A stretch of 64,000 nucleotides of DNA from Adiantum capillus-veneris (GCA_014529385.2 CM043963.1:95914412-95978411), one strand, 5' to 3'. Shown: positions 33,417-45,142, numbered from the stretch's first letter. The notes: generated by a model from the sequence alone, not told the origin. A program made the numbers and translations.

Positions 33417-34499
33417 TCAGATCGAGGCTCGGGGCAGCACTGCAGGAGGCTAGAGTCACCAGCTCAGATTGGAGTGAAATTCGATAGGCGAAGACACGGC
33501 CCCAAATACTGTGGGCAGCTCCGAAGGAATCGGTGTTCTCAGAATTTCATTCTGAGGTCATCTCGGCCACCGTTCGGCTTCGACAAAGGTCTGCGCAGGC
33601 CATTTTCGACTATGTGGTCTCAGCGAGTGCAGATCCGACTCTGCAAATTTGGGGTTTTCGGCCTACGACTGCAGGTGCTGAGGATATCGACACTCCCAGA
33701 GTGTTGATTTGTGGCTGTCTACACATCGAAGGATGGATCACAGTTCTTGGAGGCGTGTCAAATACGACACGGGCATATCTACACACAGACTGTAGGCGCA
33801 TCCACTAGTTCATCAGGTAGCTTGTGTTTGCTGCTTGATATTCCAGATTTCATCCTGACATTGCAGGTACTTCCATATGGGATGTATTGTCAGAGATGAT
33901 GTATGTCTGTTGAGGGTTTGTTGGCTGTGAGTCACGAAGCAAACAACCGCCGCAGCGGTTACAGCATACAATGGGAAATTTGTGGATGTATGACTTTGTG
34001 GGAAGTCTATGTACTGTCAGATTTACTGCAGCCTTTGTTGAGGGTCGAGTGAGGTTTTATTGAGCTGGGGGATTCTCGAATGTTGAGATCCTTTCGGTGA
34101 TACAGGTCTTGGAGCGATCCCTCGAGCACCCTTAGATAGGCAGCTAGGATGTATTGACTGTGAGTTAGACAATTGGGATTGCATCTTTGCTTTACTGCCG
34201 TTGAGGCATTGTCACAGTCTATGCTTACAGGACAGTGACAGGACAGTGAGAGAGTGTACAGGTGCAGGAAAGGTTTACCCACAGCTTACAGTGTCAGAGA
34301 GACAGTGTTTTTTGAGCTGTTTTTTGGTCTGTTTTTGAGTACACCAGAGCCATTTTACAATGGAGACTCTGCCGAAATTTATGCAGAATCTGAAGCTTTC
34401 TTGGTTCATTTGATAGGTTGATATTGGTTCAGAGGTCAGTTTACAGGGGAAACTCTACCGAATTTTTCCCAGGAAAGTAAACCACTGTGAAGCGTAGCT
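33417..34499 (+). other. Long untranslated leader of copia-1
   Basis: About 1.1 kb between primer site and gag ATG, well conserved in copia-2 (51241-52268). Copia-1 has a ~43-bp segment near 33500-33545 that copia-2 lacks. Short open frames are present but their ends differ between the copies, so no leader protein is supported. Confidence 0.7.
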
Positions 34500-35666
34500 A
34501 TGGCTGGATCACAGGACACTGCTCTTTACAATATCAAGAAGCTGGATGGAACCAATTTCCCATTGTGGAAGAAGCAGATTTGGCACGTGTTGGTACAAAA
34601 GAAGCAGATAAAACCTATAAAGCTCAAGGGGATAAAACTAGAAGATATGGACGAAGATGAATGGAGCGAAATGGATGAATTGGCACTTTCTACCATTATG
34701 CTGACTTTGGCAGAAAGCGTTTACTTCAATGTAGCAGACGAGATGTCGGCTTATCAAGCATGGTTAAAGCTGAGTGATCTTTATGAGAAGCAGAGTGCAG
34801 CTTCACAGGTATATTGGCTTAAGAAGCTTGTTGACTTGAAGATGAAAGAAGGGACACCTATGTCCAATCATCTGAATGAATTCAACACCATCTACAGTCA
34901 GTTGTCAGCTCAAGGTGTCAAGTTTGATGAACCTGTTAGAGCTATGTTCTTGTTGATCACATTGCCGGAAAGTTGGGACACTTTTCGCACAGCTTTGAGT
35001 AATTATGCACCTCCAGATGGTTTGAACATATCAGGTGTAGAAGGAAGTCTGCTTACTGAAGAAACCAATAGAAAGACAATGGACAAAGGCAAAGGAACAG
35101 CCTTAGTTGTCAGGGGAAGGACCAAAGAAAAGTACAAAGGTGGAAAGAGGAATCAGTCTCGTAGCAAGTCCCGCAGTGCTAAAGGCAAGAGTGACATAGA
35201 ATGCTACCATTGTGGCAAGAAGGGTCACATGAAAAGAGACTGCAGAGAATGGAAAGCAGAAAAAGGCAAAGAGAAAGCTGAAGACCATGGTGAGAAGAAC
35301 AATTCCTCAGTGAAGATTCAAGAAATAAATGTGACAAACATTGTTGCAGAGGATGACAGTCTAGTGTCAGGAGACATCTACTTCTTGAAGAATACAATGG
35401 ACTCAGCTCTTCTTACAGCATTTGATGGAAATGCACTGAGTGACTGGATTATAGACTCAGGAGCATCACTTCATGTGTCTCCAAACAAGGAGTGGTTTAC
35501 TTCTTATGTGACCACTAAAGATCATGTTCGGCTAGGCAATGGGCAAACATGTGAGATCTTAGGTGTTGGAGATGTTCAATTGAAGTTTCAGAATGGCTCT
35601 TCTTTCACGCTGAAGAATGTGAGACATGTTCCCGCAATTACAAAGAGCTTGATCAGCACAGGTTAA
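34500..35666 (+). pseudogene. copia-1 gag and protease
   Basis: A 388-aa open frame starting MAGSQDTALYN. Residues about 1-200 are the copia gag (WKKQIWHVLVQKKQIK, LITLPESWDTF), followed by a basic Ser/Lys-rich stretch and the zinc knuckle CYHCGKKGHMKRDC (near 35200). The protease motif DWIIDSGASLHVSP (near 35450) has the active-site Asp-Ser-Gly. The frame stops at TAA 35664-35666 where copia-2 has a Leu codon. It would cleave the polyprotein and form the particle; the stop severs it from integrase. Confidence 0.9.
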
Positions 35667-37385
35667 CTTGATGATGCTGGCTACATCACCACTTTTGGAC
35701 AGAACATGTGGAAGATATCCAAGGGTTCTATGACAGTAGCACATGGAGTAAAGTCTGGAGGACTTTACATGATTTATGTATCAAATGTCTCTAAAAATGT
35801 AATCAATGTAACCTAGCAGCCGAACGTTTCTTTGTGGCATAGCTGGTTAGGACATATGTCCAAGAAGGGAATGGAAATCTTGTCTCGTTCTGGTTATTTG
35901 CCTGGCTTTTAATTTAATGATTTTGAATTCTGTGAACATTGTCTGTATGGTAAGCAAACACAGCAGCCACATAAGCATAGAAGCAGTAGAAGAGATACAT
36001 AGTTGGCACTTGTTCATAGTGATTTGTGTTGTGGACCTATGCCTAACCTATCTCTAGGGGGAGCTTCTTACTTTATGACATTTATAGATGATTACTCGAG
36101 GAAAGTATGGGTTTATTTTCTCAAGCACAAGGATGAAGTGTTTAGTGTTTTCAAAACGTTTGTGACCCTTGTGGAGAATCAGAGTGGCAAGAAGCTTAAA
36201 TGCTTACGCACTAACAATGGTGGAGAGTATGTTTCAAAGGCCTTTCAGGACTTTTGTGAGTCAAAAGGTATAAAACATGAACTTACTGCTCCTTACAATC
36301 CTCCTCAAAATGGTGTTGCTGAGAGGATGAATAGGACCATACAAGAGAAGGTCAGAAGTATGTTGTCTAATGCACAACTGCCAAATGGGTTTTGGGTTGA
36401 AGCTGTATCAACAGCTGTTCATCTTGTAAATAGATCTCCTAGCAAGGTTTTGCAGAAGGATTCAGTGCCAGAGATGGTATGGTCAGGCAAAATGCCCTCA
36501 TACAAGCATCTCAGAGTCTTTGGCTGTGAGGCATATACTCACGTTCCAAAGGAATTTAGGAACAAACTTGAGCCAAAGAGTAGAAAGTGCATCTTTCTAG
36601 GCTATGGTAATTCTGGTGAGATGGGGTACAGACTTTGGGATCCCGAATCCAGAAAGGTTGTCCGGAGCAATGATGTTCACTTTAATGAAGCTAAATATCA
36701 TTCTAAACCAGAGAGGGTTGAGGAGATTAGAAGAGTTGTCTTCCAAGAAGATGGACCTGCACGTGCAAGACAAAATGTCAGGGCTCAAGAGGAGCAAGGA
36801 CAGGATAGAGTGGAACCACAGGTTGTGGCTGAGCCTGAGCCACCTATTGTGCGTAGATCTGGACGTGTTACGCGACCTCATGATAGGTTTGTTCCATCTA
36901 TGAACTATGTCATGTTGACTGATTGCAATGAGCCTTCATGTTACAAGGAAGCAGTGCAAATGAAGGACTACGGGAATTGGCAATTGGCCATGCAGTCAGA
37001 GATGACAGCTCTGCATAAAAACAAGACATGGAAGCTAGTTAAATTACCACAGGGCAAAAAGGCTCTACCTTGTAAATGGGTTTACAGGTATAAGATCACC
37101 GCTCATGATAGTCAGCCTAAGTACAAAGCAAGGCTTGTTGCCAAGGGCTTTAAGCAAGAACAAGGCATTGACTTTGATGAAGTCTTCTCTCCGGTGGTCA
37201 AGATGACTACATTGAGATGCTTTCTTGCATTGGTTGCCATATTAGATTTGGTGTTGCACCAAATGGATGTCAAGACAGCGTTCTTGCATGGTGATTTAGA
37301 TGTGGAAATTTACATGCAGCAACCAGAAGGGTTTGTTGAGAAAGGCAAGGAAGATTGGGTATGCCAGTTGTTAAAGAGTCTTTAG
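35667..37385 (+). pseudogene. copia-1 integrase and RT N-terminal half
   Basis: After the stop, the pre-integrase part continues with further stops at 35814-35816, 35910-35912 and 36000-36002. The last is shared with copia-2. From 36003 a 460-aa frame holds the integrase core: HSDLC, then LRTNNGGEY where the second catalytic Asp is Asn (36213-36215), and the Glu in NGVAERMNRT. The copia domain FLGYGNSGEMGYRLWDP and RT motifs KARLVAKGFKQ and MDVKTAFLHGDL follow. The frame ends at TAG 37383-37385, where Tyr is usual in LKSLYGLKQSP; this stop is also in copia-2. Confidence 0.9.
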
Positions 37386-38483
37386 GGCTTAAAACAATCA
37401 CCGAGGGCATGGTACCATAAATTCCACAAGTTTATGCTTTCTCAAGGCTACAAACGTAGTGAGTTCGATCACTGTCTATATACAAAGAAGGCTAAGGATG
37501 GTAGTTGGCTGATCCTTATTTTGTATGTGGATGACATGTTGATTGCTGGCAAGCACTTGGAAGAAATTTTAGCTTTGAAGTCAAAGATGGCAAAATCGTT
37601 TGACATGAAAGACATGGGTGAGGCAAGTCATATACTTGGTATGCGCATTGAGAGAGACAGATCAAAGAAGTTGATTTGGTTATCTCAAACAGAGTATATT
37701 GACAAGGTTTTGCAACGTTTCAATATGGAGAAGGGAAAGGCACTGAGTGTTCCATTGCCACCATATGTGAAACTTAGCAAACAAGATTGTCCTGTGTCTG
37801 AGGAAGAACAAGCTGAAATGGATAAGATTCCATATGCGTCTGCAGTGGGTAGTTTGATGTATGCAATGATTGCTACTCGCCCAGACATTGCATTTGCAGT
37901 GGGAGTAGTAAGTCGATACATGTCAAACCCATGCATGAAACATTGGGAGGCAGTGAAAGGAATATTGAGATACCTGAAAGCTACAAAGAGTATGCGTATA
38001 TGCTATGGGAGTCAGGAGCTAAGTGTAAAGGGTTTTACAGACTCAGATTATGCAGGTGACTTAGACAACCGAAGGTCTACGTCAGGGTATGTCTTTACAT
38101 TGGCTGGTGGAGCAGTATCATGGAGTTCTAGATTACAAGATTGTGTTACTCAGTCTACTACAGAGGTTGAATATGTTGCAGCATCAGAGGCATGCAAAGA
38201 ATCAATTTGGCTTAATCGACTAGTAACAGATTTGGGAATCAAAGAAGAGATGCCTGTGTTATATTGTGATAGTCAAAGTGCTATACAATTGGCTCGCAAT
38301 CCAGTTTATCACTCAAAGACAAAGCATGTGGATGTGAAGTATCATTTCATCCGGGAAATGCTTGAGGATAAGCAACTTCAGCTTGTCAAAGTTCACACTA
38401 CAGAAAATCCTGCTGATCTACTTACAAAAGGACTTCCCTTAGAGAGCTTTGCGAATTTTCGCAAGCAGTTAGGTGTAGTGTAG
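37386..38483 (+). pseudogene. copia-1 RT C-terminal half and RNase H
   Basis: The open frame 37434-38483 (349 aa) with intact catalytic ILYVDDMLIAG, the QTEYIDKVLQRFNM and ATRPDIAFAVG motifs, then RNase H: GFTDSDYAGDLDNRRSTSGY, QSTTEVEY and LYCDSQSAIQLARNP, ending ADLLTKGLP. The catalytic residues look complete. It is separated from the rest of the polyprotein only by the shared TAG. Confidence 0.9.
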
Positions 38484-38566
38484 TATATCACTTCTCTAAA
38501 TCTCTTGTATATTAGCTTGTATAGTAGCTTCTCTCACACTTAAAGTACCGCCGTCTTCGTGGAGCC

Positions 38567-38758
38567 TGTTGGGGTATAAAGCCAAATGTGGTCGCCCAGG
38601 TAAGTGGGCGGGCCACCAGGTATGTACACATATTCTTTTGTAAAAACCTAATAAGAACTCACTATGCTCTACACATTACAGTAGAGTGAGTTCACCATAT
38701 CGTCGTGCTCTTCTTCTCGCACTCTCTCTTGCGTCGCACTTCCGCTCGTACTCCTTCA
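38567..38758 (+). repeat. 3' LTR of copia-1
   Basis: 192 bp, ending CTCCTTCA, followed by the duplicated GAGCC. Its upstream flank CCGTCTTCGTGGAGCC (38551-38566) is a copy of the flank of the 5' LTR (33195-33210) and replaces the polypurine tract. Confidence 0.95.
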
Positions 38759-39035
38759 GAGCCATCTCCGCCGAGGTGGCGGGAGACTCACTTCTTTCTC
38801 GTTCCTTCGGTGGAGGCTCTTGAGTTCTCCTTTGGGAAGGAGATGCATCATCAAGAAGTAAATTCTTCAGCCCTTGATATGGATTCTCTTCTTCTTCCCG
38901 AATCGGAGAGAGACCTCTTTTGGAAGTCTCACAAGGAGGCTTCCTAGGTGTTCTCTCGTCATGGTGATGAGCTTGGAGAATCTCATGAGCACGGAGCTAC
39001 CGTTGCACTTCACTTTGAAGAGATGGATTGCCCAT
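38759..39035 (-). pseudogene. gag N-terminus of gypsy C beyond copia-1
   Basis: The minus-strand reading from a Met at 39035 stays in one frame to the copia boundary except for one TAG (near 39000). It encodes acidic then Pro/Arg-rich sequence ending in AEMAPRRR across the duplicated target. It joins in frame with 33210. This supports a single gag that was split by the insertion, and gives a more likely start than the Met nearest the junction. Confidence 0.6.
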
Positions 39036-39179
39036 GGCTTCTTGAAGCCTAGAAACAAGATAGTTAACGAGCATCGGAGCATCATTAGTAGCTTGCTCAT
39101 TAGCAAAATCAAAGTTATCAACTTAATTTCACTCTCTTTACTATTGTCATCCATTCTAACAACTTTCAGGTGTAAACTT

Positions 39180-40797
39180 TATAGGTGTACTTTGGCACTT
39201 CAAGCCCTAGTTGTGACTCCTCTTTACCCCTTTAGAAAAAGCACTCAAGCTACTGGACCCGTGGCTCGAATACCATTAATTGCAAGGAATAGAAGACGGT
39301 CGAGAGTGAATGCGGTTTCCATAGCAACTCACAATGATCTATCTTCAATGATAGATGAGTATGCTATTAATCCCGATTTTAGAGATGTGATTTCAGCCGT
39401 TGCATTAGGGAAGAAAGAAGAACCATTTACTTTACAAGATGGTTATCTTATCTATGGCAATAGACTATGCGTTACTAACTCACTACGTGAGAAAGTAATG
39501 TATGAATAGCATGCTCCACCTTATGCGGGGCATAGAGGGATTCAGTCTACCTTAAAGGGAATTGAAACATATTTCTATTGGCCTACCATGAAAGTGAACA
39601 TACAAGAGTATGTTTCTAAATGTGTGGTATGCCAAAAGAAAAAATTTGATAGAGGGAAGCAACTTGGATTGCTTCAACCCTTGCCAATCCCTAATTCACC
39701 ATGGGAGAGCATATCCATGGATTTTATCTTTGGATTGCCTAAGTCTATCCATGGGAATACGGGAATATGGACGATAGTAGACAGGTTCAGTAAACAAGCT
39801 CATTTTATACCTGTCAAAAAGACTATCAAAGCCCATCAAATGGCAACCCTCTTCATTTCCCAAATTTTCAAGTACCATGGCTTGCCAATGTCCATAGTGT
39901 CAGATAGAGATCCTAGAATGACCAGTAATTTCTGGAAGGGTCTCTTTGAGAATTTAGGGACAAGGCTAAACTTCTCTTCGGCCTATCATCCACAAACGGA
40001 TGGCCAAAGTGAAATAGCTAACCTAACCATTCTCGATCTACTAAAAGCCTATGTAACGGAAGTAGATCAAAGATCCCAATGGGAGAAGTACTTACCCTTA
40101 GTGGAGTATGCTTACAATAACACTGCACATACTTCCATGGCAAAAGCACCTTTCGAGGTAATTGAGGGAATATAAAAAAGTCCCTTGCTACTTAAGGTAC
40201 ATGGGAAGATCTTCGCTATAGATGAGTATAGCCGCGACCTACAAGAATCTTTTCAAAAGATTAAGGATGCTATCTCTATCTCATAGCAAAGGCAAAAGGC
40301 TACTGCTGACAAGCACAAAAGAGCCCAAGCCTTTAAAGAAAATGATTGGGTCTTATTAAAGTTTCCCAAGGCTCGATTAAGGCACACAACAGGCAAGAAT
40401 CCTACGGGACACCAAAAGTATTATGCTAAACTAGCAAAAAGGTACTATGGCCCCTTCAAGATTCTTAGGCCAATCAATGAGATGGCCTATCAACTCAAGT
40501 TGCCCAATCATTGGCTCATACACAATGCTTTCCATGTGAGCCTATTAAATCCTCACAAAGGAGAGCCACCTCAACAACCAACTATTGAAGACCCACCGGA
40601 GATCGAGGACCAAGAGGAGGTGCTGCAGCCCGAGTCCATTCTCCAACATGAAGACAAGGTACTAAGAGGCGGTAAGACTATCTGACGGTATTTTATTAAG
40701 TTTAATAATTATCCTTTTGAAGATGCTAGATGGATGCAAGGCATACAATTAAAGGATAACCTAAACCTTGTCAATGCTTACAATGCTTCCCAAGAGT
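39180..40797 (+). pseudogene. Integrase and C-terminal domain of gypsy D
   Basis: Near-continuous plus-strand frame. An RNase H-integrase linker is followed by the zinc-binding head (GHRGIQSTL, CVVCQKKKF) and catalytic core: Asp in SISMDFIFGLP, Asp in VSDRDPRMTS, Glu in QTDGQSEIANL. Then come [40 protein letters not shown] and [12 protein letters not shown]. The tail RYFIKFNNYPFEDARWM resembles a chromodomain. Stops at 39507-39509, 40173-40175, near 40285 and 40683-40685 interrupt it. All three catalytic residues are retained. RT and upstream parts are absent, cut by the boundary with gypsy C. Confidence 0.85.
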
Positions 40798-41154
40798 AAG
40801 CAAATGTACAAAATGTTAAAAATGAACAAAGTTTTTGTCTTATAAGACACTCTTTTTCTTTATTGTGCACAAAAATGAAGTAGTATGCATGCTTAGATAA
40901 AGTTTGCGGAGACGACGTCTCCCAAACACCAAGTAGAGCTTGTCACTCTACTATGGAAGATTGATAGGACTAATGTGCAGACATGCTTGCGGCAGCCTCA
41001 GGCTCTCAAGCACCAAATGGACTAGTCATCCATTGTGGAATGATGTTGTAGGGTAACATAGGGATCCTCTACCCGCTAAGAAAAGGAGTCATGAATATGC
41101 TTTATCTTCTCTACACCATAGTCGAGGATGACTATGATTTCAAGAGAGAGGTAA

Positions 41155-42701
41155 TGTCATAATAATCAATATCTAATTCTCCTAAATGATTTTCTCATGT
41201 TAAACTGATCATCCAATATGGGGAAGTGCTAGGGGAGAAAAAGATAGAATATTGGTTAAGCTAGCAGACCGGCCATAGTAGGGATCCAAAGGGGGGGCCA
41301 TCTGCAAAAGAGCCATGTGCAACAATGGGCTAAAGAGACCCTAAGGTTCAGCCCATTAAGACTTCCAAAATGCTAAGGTTCCAAAATTCAAAGGTTGTGT
41401 CCAAAGGTCAACCATAGGGGAATTGGATGCTTTGTGTGTGTACAAAAAAGTCTTTACAATCCCTACTTAGGAGGGGGCTAGCCTTGCATGTAGGGGATGA
41501 GAGAGAAAGCCACACACACAAGCTCCCTTTACACAAAGGGAATGAGGGACACATGTCAGTTCCCTAGGCCAGATGCCCACAAGGTGTACACAATTCCTAT
41601 TGGATGGCGTTGGAGGTGGACCAATGAGAATTAGGCTAGAGTAAATCTAGTTTAATTACTTTAAAAACACTTAATAAAAGAACCAATGAGAATTAAGTCC
41701 TCTAGAAGACTATTGGACAGTCTCCCAAGGGGTCCAATGAGCATTCAGCAGCCCAATGGCTTGCCTGATTTCTATTGGCCAGGAGGCAAAGGGGTCCAAT
41801 GAGAGTTTAGTTGAATTATTAAATTACCTAAAGCTCTCACAAAAGGGAAAAGGGGGACACATGTCAGAAGGCCATCACTTATGCTTCTTAATTGTCATTG
41901 GCTAGCCCTAGGGAGGTCCAATGAGAGGACAACAAGAGCAAATAGCAAGAGGGCTCGCCCAAGAGAGAAAGGGGGCTGATTTTTGCAAGGCATTATCACA
42001 CACACACTCACACAATCTCATGTGTGAAGTAAAAAAAGACTATCTCTTCCCAAGCTTTAATGGAGAGCTCATCACCTACTCCAAGCTTGTGAGATAGAAG
42101 CCTACATCGACACACTCTTGGCATGTGGATGCAAATCCAACCAAGAGCCAAGCTCCAATGCATGCTCATCTCCTCTACCAAGCTAATTACTAAGCTAAGC
42201 TATGCTAATATGAGTGATTATGTGAGGAGATGTACATCTTTCTTGTAAGACTACTCCTTCTTCCTCTCAATCTACTCTCATACCCTGCTAGCTCTCACCA
42301 TCTTTGAAGGTGTGTGAGGAGACCGGGGATAATTGATGTTGTGTTTGCTAAGTGTTTTGCTTAGTGCATGAAGCTTTCATCTTCATTGCACTAGCTAGTC
42401 TTGAAGGAACACAAAGAATTGTATTGTACAATGTCTCTCTTGATGGGAGAAACCATAATACAAAGCCTTTTGGAGGGGGGACCGGCTCCATGCAAATCCG
42501 GTCCTCAACTATTGTCAATAGCTTAATTTTTCTCTCTTTTGAAAGTATTGTTCATGCTATCTAACTAGGTGTTATGCTTTTTGTTGCTCTCTCCACCCAA
42601 GTACTCTTGTAATTCTCATTAGGAATCTATTCTAATGAAATGCCCACTATGTTCATGCTAATTTCCGCTACACACAAGTTTTTAGGCCATTAAATGTTAC
42701 A
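41155..42701 (+). repeat. 3' LTR of gypsy D
   Basis: It starts TGTCATAATAATC directly after a purine-rich tract (CAAGAGAGAGGTAA, 41141-41154), about 360 bp after the integrase frame. The end is placed at TTACA 42701 by its CA terminus, without a partner LTR to confirm. About 1.5 kb. It contains the CCAAT array at 41599-41925 and two copies of GGGACACATGTCAG (near 41547 and 41850). Confidence 0.6.
41599..41925 (+). promoter_or_regulatory. Periodic ATTGG/CCAAT array in the gypsy D LTR
   Basis: CCAATGAG occurs at 41621, 41683, 41734, 41796 and 41918. Four of the five are preceded by an inverted CCAAT box (ATTGG) at 41599, 41712, 41774 and 41897, at 21-22 bases start to start. Spacing between CCAATGAG copies is 62, 51, 62 and 122 bases. 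CCAAT boxes bind NF-Y-type factors, so this could be an LTR enhancer; binding is inferred. Confidence 0.6.
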
Positions 42702-43085
42702 ATATTATGTATTGACCTCAAGTGTGGTAAAAGGCCCGAACATGTAGCCTCCAATCATTAAACAGAGATTTGTTAAAATAAGGGGTTTTTATATTCAATT
42801 TTGGGAAAATGTCCTAAAATAAGGGGTCATTTTATTCATTCAAACATGCTAAAAGAGGGGTTTTTTAAATACCCCACGAACGCACGTTATATAGGGGTGT
42901 ACTGAACGGTGAACCCCCCGAGCATTCGTACCTACGTCTAGACTTCAAATGAGCACTTATATATGCTGATATGGTGGACCAAATGTTAAGCATGATAGAG
43001 CATTAAGCGAGCCCAACATTAGAATGCAAGTGGAAAGTTTTCAAAGAAGTAAATTGCGAAGGAATGCTTTTCGGTGAAACACGTC
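42702..43085. other. Short non-coding interval
   Basis: Contains three related blocks around AAAATAAGGGGT or AAAGAGGGGT (42775-42870). No gene seen. Confidence 0.4.
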
Positions 43086-43089
43086 TTGC

Positions 43090-43990
43090 AAAAGGTCTAA
43101 GAAGGGTAGCACCAAGAAGGAATGGTTTGACATGGAATGTAATCAAGCCCGAAAACACTTGCTAAGTTTGGACGCAAGAAAACACAAGGAATTTTACTTG
43201 GAACATTCACACACATACAAAGCACTTGTTCAAAAGAAGAGGAGAAGGTGGGAAGTCAAAAAACAACTTCTTTTAGCACAAGAGAAAGCACATGCATGTG
43301 GCAAGTTTTGGTAAAATCTAAAAGGCAAGCGTGTTGAGAGCTTTGGTGACTTAACTCTTGAGGATATGTATACGCATTGCAAGAACCTCTATGAGCAACC
43401 CAATGTTGATAAGATGGAGTTTTGTAGCTCCCTTCCGTTTATGACTCCCTTCTTTACCATTGAAGATGTATGTTGCGCGCTTGAGAAACTTGCTACTCGC
43501 AAGGCAGGAGACATTCAAGGTGTCAAGGCTGAAATGATTAAATGGACAAGCAAGAAAACACGATATTGGATACGCGATATGTTTAACATTGCACTTCAGC
43601 ATCGCATGCTTCATGATTGGAGTGCAAATTGGATCAAACCTTTGCACAAAGGAGGAGATGGAAACAATGTGAACAACTATCGCACTATAATGGTTGGTTC
43701 TTTGATGGAAAAGTTATTTGGATGTATCATGGAGATGAAGATAAGTGAATGGGCTGAAAAGAACGGCAAACGTGCGCTTGGCCAAGCAGGTTTTTGAAAG
43801 CATCATAGCACTGTTGATCACCTTGTCACTCTTCGAGTTCTTATGGAAGCGTTTTGAAAGGAAAAAAGTTGTATTGTTGCTTTGTGGATCTCAAAGTGAG
43901 TTGTCCCTATCCATGGGCATGTTGCATGAACCTCCAGTATGCATTGCAAACTTATCAACAAGGTATGCCGTCTGTAAAGAATTTTAAACG
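43090..43990 (+). pseudogene. LINE reverse transcriptase fragment
   Basis: Plus-strand LINE ORF2 piece. The frame 43132-43314 carries the Lys/Arg-rich linker before RT (HTYKALVQKKRRRWEVKKQL). The frame 43366-43797 carries RT blocks: ALEKLATRKAGDIQG, NWIKPLHKGG, NNYRTIMVGSLMEKLF and RALGQAGF. It continues as HHSTVDHLVTLRVLMEA in the next codons and then breaks before the YADD palm. Endonuclease and 3' end are missing. It belongs to a different subfamily from the minus-strand LINE at 19-22 kb, but the shared NYRTIM(V/I)G motif shows they are related. Confidence 0.75.
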
Positions 43991-44373
43991 ACTCTAACAC
44001 TTGTAAGGAACAATATACAATAATTCAGGTTAAGAAATGTTTACCTCCGTTTTCTTCATTCATCTCTTCAAGATTTTTCCTGGTAAGATCGATGCTAGAG
44101 CGATCATCTCCACTCATAGCTATCAGCAGTTTTTGTGGATGGAAAACGCTTTTCGGGACGCTTTCGTATAACGAGGCACATGATTTGATTTCCAAAATGT
44201 ACTTGCCACCGTTTGTACCAACTTCTATTTGTTTTCATTGGGGAGAAAAGAGAGGCTTGCTGGGAGACCTTGATCTTCAAAGTCAATTTAAAATATGACT
44301 TTCTCTTCCTTTCCATTGGGATCCTTCATGCCCACATAGATAGTAATCATTGAGAGCGACTCATCTTCTTTGA

Positions 44374-45125
44374 ATCCTAGTGTTTGGCAATATCGTCAAG
44401 GAACAAAACGTGATGATCATCTACCACCACTTCATGCAAAGTGAGAATTTGGAGGTCAAGGACTTCGTCCAACACCTCATCTCCCTCTATCATACGATCT
44501 TCCTCCTCAGTGAAGCTGATCTCTTGCAAGAGGAAGAGTGCCATAGATGCTTCAGCCTGCTCATCAACCTCTTTGATAACTTCATTTGATTCCTCCACAA
44601 TGGTCACGGGCAGTCTTTGACTGGTCTTTTCCTTTGATTTTCCCTTATCCATGCCCTCAAGCATAAGTAAGGCTAGAACCATGTCCCTAGAAATGAATTG
44701 GGTGCCTATGCACCCCATGCCCAAGTCTATGAAATAATCCTCATCCTCTGTCCTATAGTCCCGTTCAGTGAGCCCTTTAATAAACCTCAACAAGCAAAAG
44801 CAAAAGTTTTTTCGGTCACATAGAGATGTTTGAGGAAATCCATTGGCAGCCACGCTGTGTCAAATCCCTCAAAGACTATGGCATATTCTTCCATGTGTTG
44901 TGCCATGTAGTCAAGAAATCTTTCAAATGCCTTTGCATGAAGGTTGGCAGTGGCATGCATATCAATTGTCCCCTCGAACACACTGACTAGTTTATGTGCT
45001 TGATTCACAAGTTCTACCTTTTCTAGTCGTGTGAGAAGTGTAGAAGACGTTACAATGGGTTCGTTCGCGAAGAAGATGCGAAGAGAGCTTAGAGCTAGAG
45101 TTTTGTGAATGTGAGAATTGAAGTT
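44374..45125 (-). pseudogene. Unrecognised acidic ORF, frameshifted
   Basis: Two overlapping minus-strand frames, 45008-44787 and 44853-44377, join by one frameshift near 44800 to give about 220 residues. The first frame is also open upstream to about 45118, without an early ATG. Features: a helical first half (HAKAFERFLDYMAQHMEEYA), then an acidic C-terminal half rich in Glu, Asp, Ile and Val ending FLDDIAKH. No transposase, RT or gag motif was recognised. A TATA box lies upstream at 45150-45143. It could be a decayed host gene or an unfamiliar transposon ORF. Function unknown. Confidence 0.4.
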
Positions 45126-45142
45126 TAAAACCTAAAAAGTCA

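Larger units (their letters stand above)
33211..38758 (+). mobile_element. Ty1/copia element, copia-1
   Basis: A complete-length element of 5548 bp: 192-bp LTRs (33211-33402 and 38567-38758), an iMet primer site, a ~1.1-kb leader, and gag-PR-INT-RT-RNase H in copia order. The target duplication GAGCC is at 33206-33210 and 38759-38763. The LTRs differ at six positions. The reading frame has several stops, the integrase has a catalytic Asp-to-Asn change, and the usual polypurine tract before the 3' LTR is replaced by 16 bp of gypsy flank. The Tnt1/Tork-like zinc knuckle suggests that lineage, tentatively. Confidence 0.95.
29887..39035 (-). mobile_element. Ty3/gypsy chromovirus C, split by copia-1
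   Basis: Minus-strand element with gag start near 39035, interrupted at 38759 by copia-1 (33211-38758), then continuing 33210 down to 29887 through gag, RNase H, integrase and chromodomain. Protease and most of RT are missing, joined cleanly at about 31993. The copia target duplication GAGCC lies inside gag codons. The outer LTRs were not recognised; at 39.04-39.25 kb the sequence passes into the opposite-strand gypsy D. An old, inactive host for a younger insertion. Confidence 0.8.

Noticed and set aside
36597-36903. Frames of 94-99 codons on both strands inside copia-1 (repeated at 54372-54678 in copia-2)
   Set aside because: Shadow frames of the integrase; conservation between copies follows from recent common origin.
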